Assembly (NCBI GenBank): GCA_947254665.1
Contig: CAMYEJ010000046.1
Location: forward strand, 1-9,880
Reading direction: 5' to 3'
Source: an uncultured Peptoniphilus sp.
Lineage (GTDB): Bacteria > Bacillota > Clostridia > Tissierellales > Peptoniphilaceae
Length of the DNA stretch: 9,880 nt
Shown here: in pieces, positions 6,908-9,880 of the stretch
How positions within the stretch are numbered: position 1 is the stretch's first letter
Layout: every line of letters begins with the position of its first letter
Notes under the pieces: model-generated
The model's input: only the letters and a program-made list of their open reading frames with translations
Databases searched by the model: none
What the model was told of the DNA's origin: nothing
Made by a program: the position numbers and the translations under genes

Positions 6908-8386
6908 TTAATAAAAATGTCTTTTTATGGTTTCTTCTGATGGAGCTTGTGTAAATGTGCATACGATTAAGAATACTATAGCACCTATAATTGAGCTAAC
7001 AATCAATGGATGGAAACCAAAAGCAAACTCTTTAAATTTAAATGTCATTAATATCATTAGAACTACTGTAACTATTACTGAGCATAGAGCTGCTTCTTTT
7101 GTACTTTTTTTATAGTACATTCCGAATAAAATAGGAACAACAAATGCTCCCATACCACCAAATGCAAATAATACTATTTGGAATATGGTAGAAGGTCTAG
7201 ATACTCCGAAAATAATAACTAGAATACCTATTCCAACTGTTATATATTTTGATAATTGCATAACTTGATCATCAGTTGCATTTTTGTTTATAACTCTTTG
7301 ATAAAGGTCTCTAGTGATTGCTCCTGTTGTCATGATTAGTACAGAGTCAATTGTACTCATTCCTGCAGCAACTATTCCAGCTATTAAAACTGATGCGAAT
7401 ATTGGATTTAGTCCTGCTTGAAGGATCATAGGTACAACTTTATCGATGTTTTCTGCTGTAAGTTTAGGTAAAAATGTAATAGCGTGTACTCCAGAAAGTT
7501 CGATTAGTGTAGCTGCAATCCACATACCTGCAGTACCTAAAAGTATTGATTTAAACATTACTTTGTGGTCTTTCATTGCAAAGAACTTAGTAAATAGGTG
7601 TGGTTGTCCTATTGTGAAGAAACTCCATAAAACTATTTGAGAAACATAGTTTTGCCAAGGCATATAATTGTCTGTACCTGGGAAAGATAAAAGTTCTGGA
7701 TTAGACTTTAAGCTTTCGGTGATATTTGTTAGTCCTCCACCAAGTTTAATTGAAAGTACAAATGTAACTACTGCTGTTGAAAGCATAAGTAGACCTTGTA
7801 TAACGTCTGTTATCATAGCTCCACGAATACCACCTGCCATACAGTAAAAGATAACAATTACTCCCATACCTACAACTCCTACATAAACAGGTAGTCCAGT
7901 AAATATATTTACTATAACTCCGGCACCTATTGTTTGAGCACCCATCATAGGAATTAAGAATATAATCATCATGAGTGCTAGAAGAACTCTAAGGCCTTTT
8001 GATTCATATCTATCTGCCAAGTAGTCTGCCATGGTAAGGAAATTATATTTTTTACCTAATATAATTAATTTTCTACCTACTAAGAGGGCTGGAATTATCA
8101 TACTGAAAACTAGACCAGGTACAGATACTGCTAGTCCAGCATATCCAACTTTGTATATTGTTCCAGGAACGCCCATGAATGTAGACATTGAATATTGGGT
8201 TGCAAAATATGCTAAACCAGATAGAATAGCACCTGCTTTTGCATTCATAACAAAGAATTCTGATAGAGAATCTGTTTTTCTAGAAGAATACCAGCCAATG
8301 TATCCCATTATTAACAAATAAAAAGCTAGTACACAATAGAATGTAATTGGCGATGGGGTAAGGTTAAAATCAGTGCTTGGATTCAT
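6908..8386 (-). CDS. Sodium:solute symporter (SSS family), PanF-like
   Basis: An inner-membrane transporter of 492 residues that would use the sodium gradient to import a small solute. About 12-13 hydrophobic helices are visible across residues 15-475. The SSS hallmarks are QYSMSTFMGVPGTIY at 64-78 in the broken first core helix, YCMAGGIRGAMITDVIQG at 181-198, and AAGMSTIDSVL at 340-350, which carries the Ser/Thr of the second sodium site. Line-up with PanF (sodium/pantothenate) is good through the YNFLTMADYLADRY region (114-127). Substrate choice is not readable from sequence, and proline, sialic acid or other solutes are possible. AAGGAGG at 8393-8399 fixes the start, which overlaps the preceding YhdT-like gene by 17 bases. 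Enterobacteria keep a yhdT-panF pair in the same order. The downstream creatininase and aminotransferase genes suggest the imported solute is metabolised by them. Confidence 0.93.
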   Translation of the reverse strand: MNPSTDFNLTPSPITFYCVLAFYLLIMGYIGWYSSRKTDSLSEFFVMNAKAGAILSGLAYFATQYSMSTFMGVPGTIYKVGYAGLAVSVPGLVFSMIIPALLVGRKLIILGKKYNFLTMADYLADRYESKGLRVLLALMMIIFLIPMMGAQTIGAGVIVNIFTGLPVYVGVVGMGVIVIFYCMAGGIRGAMITDVIQGLLMLSTAVVTFVLSIKLGGGLTNITESLKSNPELLSFPGTDNYMPWQNYVSQIVLWSFFTIGQPHLFTKFFAMKDHKVMFKSILLGTAGMWIAATLIELSGVHAITFLPKLTAENIDKVVPMILQAGLNPIFASVLIAGIVAAGMSTIDSVLIMTTGAITRDLYQRVINKNATDDQVMQLSKYITVGIGILVIIFGVSRPSTIFQIVLFAFGGMGAFVVPILFGMYYKKSTKEAALCSVIVTVVLMILMTFKFKEFAFGFHPLIVSSIIGAIVFLIVCTFTQAPSEETIKRHFY

Positions 8387-8636
8387 AGTTTTCCTCCTTA
8401 TCTTTCAAATAAAAGTCTTCATCATATTCTTTTCTTTTTAAAGATTCATTTCTATAGATTAGTATACAAATGAATGTTATGATTGTATGAATTATCCAAC
8501 CATAAATAAACAAAGGAACGCCGAACGGACCACTTATGTACTTAGTGGTATAAAAAAATGGAAATGGTATCATTATTATTAGGTATAAAAACATAAATAT
8601 ACGGATCCATTTCTTTTCAAAATCTTTATATTTCAT
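8370..8636 (-). CDS. YhdT-like (DUF997) small membrane protein
   Basis: An 88-residue protein with two hydrophobic helices, about residues 12-30 (IRIFMFLYLIIMIPFPFFY region) and 41-60, flanked by a Lys-rich N-terminus and a highly charged tail rich in Lys, Asp and Glu. The size, the two-helix layout and the position just before a PanF-like symporter match YhdT of enterobacteria. There yhdT precedes panF, and the small protein is thought to be an accessory to the carrier. The start at 8636 is chosen because AGGAGG lies six bases or so upstream (+ strand positions 8643-8650). An in-frame GTG at 8645 overlaps that site and is rejected. It is the first gene of the operon. Its role is inferred from context only. 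Confidence 0.78.
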   Translation of the reverse strand: MKYKDFEKKWIRIFMFLYLIIMIPFPFFYTTKYISGPFGVPLFIYGWIIHTIITFICILIYRNESLKRKEYDEDFYLKDKEENYESKH

Positions 8637-8657
8637 AAAGAACACCTCCTATCCTTC

Positions 8658-8686
8658 ATTGTAACATTAAAGCACTAAATTAACAA
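8658..8686 (-). promoter_or_regulatory. Sigma-A type promoter of the YhdT/symporter operon
   Basis: Read on the - strand, TTGTTA (8681-8686) is followed after exactly 17 bases by TACAAT (8658-8663). An alternative pair, TTGAAA-N17-TAATGT, overlaps it six bases upstream. Transcription would begin near 8651, giving a very short leader directly on the ribosome binding site. Confidence 0.7.
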
Positions 8687-8699
8687 TTTCAATTTGAAA
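8687..8699. promoter_or_regulatory. Palindrome adjoining the -35 of the symporter operon
   Basis: TTTCAA-T-TTGAAA is a perfect 13-base dyad directly next to the -35 hexamer and overlapping the alternative -35. Its position suits an operator or activator site. No regulator gene is encoded beside this operon, and AT-richness makes chance possible. Confidence 0.3.
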
Positions 8700-8715
8700 C
8701 ATTAATTTAAAAAAG

Positions 8716-8743
8716 AAAAACTAGAGTTTTATCTCTAGTTTTT
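8716..8743 (-). terminator. Rho-independent terminator after the potassium channel gene
   Basis: AAAAACTAGAG at 8716-8726 pairs with CTCTAGTTTTT at 8733-8743 (11 pairs, six-base loop). On the - strand it is followed by a C and six T. It lies ten bases past the channel stop at 8754-8756 and insulates the channel gene from the next - strand promoter at 8658-8686. Confidence 0.9.
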
Positions 8744-8753
8744 GAACATATAT

Positions 8754-9763
8754 TTAATTTTTAACTTCGTCTCCTAGGTGGCGGAGTTTTTCTATCTGTT
8801 CTTCTCTGCCTAGGACTATGAGCACATCTCCGATTTGGAATGTGTAATTAACTGGGGGATTGAAGAGTAGCTTTTTGTCTTCTATTTTTTTATTGCTAAA
8901 ACTATTAGCCCTGTCTTCTTTGGTATTTCTGCTTCGATTAAATTTTTGTTTTCAAGATATGAATCTTTAAATACGGTTACTTCTTCTAGATCTAGTTCCA
9001 CATCTCCAACTCTTGTGAACACATCGAGGAAGGAAATTATACTTGGTTTTACTAATAGAGCTGCCATTCTTTTGCCACTTATTTCTACTGCTGAGAGGGT
9101 TTTGTTTGCGCCTACTTTCATTAGTTTTTCGCTGCCGGATTTGGACATGGAGTTTGCTATTATATAAATCTTGTCGTTTAGATTTCTAGCTGTTAGAACT
9201 GTTACGATATTGTCCACTTCTGAGTCAAGTGCTGCTACGAGACCTTTTGCTTTTGAAATCCCAGCTTTTTCTAATATCTCTTCTTCCGTTGAGCAGCCTT
9301 CTATTACCAATATATTTTCGTGGCTGTATTCGTCAAGATCCTCTCTATTTGAACTTATCACGACGAAATTTAGATTTTCTTCTATTAACTTTTGTATAAT
9401 TACTTCTGCAAGCTCTCCAGAGCCGCAGATTATATAATGATCATTTAATGCTGAAATCTTCCTGTCCATTTTTCTCCCCTTCCATAAATCTGTCATCTTG
9501 CCTTCCACAAAGAATACGACCAAGGTTGTAAAGGCATAGCCAACGATGCCTACTCTTAAAAATATTAGTATTATCGAAAATATTTCCGCTTATGGATTCA
9601 TGGCTGCTACTTCTCCAAATCCTACGGTGGAAATGGTGATGACCGTCATGTAGAGGGCATCGATAAAGTTTATTTTTAGAAGAATCATATATCCTACGAT
9701 TCCTACTACTAATAAGAATGCAAATATGCAAAAAATATATCTTAGTTTTTTTCTTTCTTCCAT
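8754..9763 (-). pseudogene. Two-helix potassium channel with RCK (TrkA N/C) domains, broken by a stop codon and a frameshift
   Basis: An MthK-like potassium channel subunit, restored length about 336 residues. Residues 8-30 are the first membrane helix, TISTVGFGEV at 43-52 holds the selectivity filter TVGFG (46-50), and the second helix is about 60-86. The TrkA-N Rossmann domain begins HYIICGSGELAE at 109-120. The TrkA-C domain is about 245-336. Two lesions are visible. Codon 58 (+ strand 9590-9592) is TAA where GAA would give a smooth NPEAEIF. In addition, an A7 run (+ strand T at 8885-8891) is one base short of joining the frame to the last 44 or so residues, which contain FQIGDVLIVLGREEQIEKL and end at 8754. 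The start at 9763 has GGAGAG at 9769-9774. Sequencing error, recent decay, or use of the internal start at 9469 are all possible. The intact middle frame runs 9589-8882. Confidence 0.85.
9467..9480 (-). promoter_or_regulatory. Internal ribosome binding site and ATG ahead of the RCK domain
   Basis: On the - strand AGGGGAG (9474-9480) precedes ATG at 9469 by four bases. That codon, Met99 of the channel, lies just before the Rossmann domain, so it could start a soluble RCK-only protein ending at 8882. It lies downstream of the codon-58 stop. Confidence 0.5.
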
Positions 9764-9783
9764 AATATCTCTCCGTTAATTGA

Positions 9784-9841
9784 ATTATAATATAGTAGGT
9801 GGGAAGATACCACAGCTTAATATATTAAAATGAACTATAAT
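9784..9841. promoter_or_regulatory. Divergent intergenic region with candidate -10 boxes
   Basis: The 94 bases between the divergent starts at 9763 and 9858 hold TATAAT at 9786-9791 and 9836-9841 (+ strand) and at 9784-9789 (- strand). None has a convincing -35 at 16-18 bases, so promoter assignment is tentative. Confidence 0.25.
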
Positions 9842-9857
9842 ATAAATGAGGAAAATA

Positions 9858-9880
9858 ATGAAAAATTTAGTGGATTATAT
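9858..9880 (+). CDS. 5' end of an unidentified gene running off the window
   Basis: ATG at 9858 is preceded by AGGA at 9849-9852 with good spacing and opens a frame reading MKNLVDY up to the window edge. Only seven complete codons are visible, so no product can be named. It is divergent from the channel gene. The real reading frame is supported by the ribosome binding site only. Confidence 0.45.

Noticed and set aside
8637..8645. GTG start three codons upstream for the YhdT-like gene
   Set aside because: The GTG is part of the AGGAGGTG ribosome binding site that serves the ATG at 8636.
9590..9592. Recoding of the channel stop as selenocysteine or pyrrolysine
   Set aside because: The codon is TAA; those amino acids use TGA and TAG.
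9441..9731. 96-codon - strand frame overlapping the channel gene
   Set aside because: It is the wrong frame of the channel: the product is rich in Arg, Ser and His with no domain, whereas the other frame shows the pore helices and selectivity filter.

Overview
The window is AT-rich DNA with strong AGGAGG-type ribosome binding sites, heavy AGA and ATA codon use, and short U-tailed hairpin terminators. This points to a low-GC Gram-positive (Firmicutes). The gene content (an oleate hydratase, a small acidic protein paired with a metal-type P-type ATPase, a PanF-like transporter) would suit a host-associated anaerobe such as Anaerococcus, Peptoniphilus or Finegoldia. That placement is inferred from style and gene content only. 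No rRNA, tRNA, CRISPR array, insertion sequence or phage gene was seen.

Left part, + strand (1-2494): a 91-residue protein with a glycine-rich membrane helix and a charged Glu/Lys/Ala tail is followed after 15 bases by a 691-residue P1B-type metal ATPase, then a clean terminator. The pair resembles the mycobacterial PacL (DUF1490)/Ctp ATPase metal-efflux platforms. The ATPase lacks both the N-terminal CxxC and the CPC motif, so its metal is unknown. Three overlapping dyads lie just upstream.

Centre-left, + strand (2548-5040): a TetR-family repressor, probably starting at TTG, lies 96 bases upstream of a full-length FAD-dependent oleate hydratase. This looks like a small fatty-acid response module. 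A bidirectional terminator at 5061-5082 separates it from the converging operon.

Centre-right, - strand (8686 down to 5061): one operon with a recognisable promoter, four tightly packed genes (overlaps of 17 and 8 bases, one 28-base gap) and a terminator. The order is YhdT-like small membrane protein, PanF-like sodium:solute symporter, creatininase-family metal hydrolase, DegT-type PLP aminotransferase-like protein. The logic reads as import of a small solute, amide or ring hydrolysis, then a PLP-dependent step. The substrate is not identifiable from sequence. This is the best candidate here for an undescribed pathway.

Right end: a two-helix potassium channel with an RCK (TrkA-type) domain on the - strand (9763 to 8754) carries two lesions, an in-frame TAA at codon 58 and a one-base frameshift in an A7 run. 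It is called a pseudogene, but an internal ATG with a strong ribosome binding site could still make a free RCK protein. A divergent + strand gene appears to start at 9858 and runs off the window.
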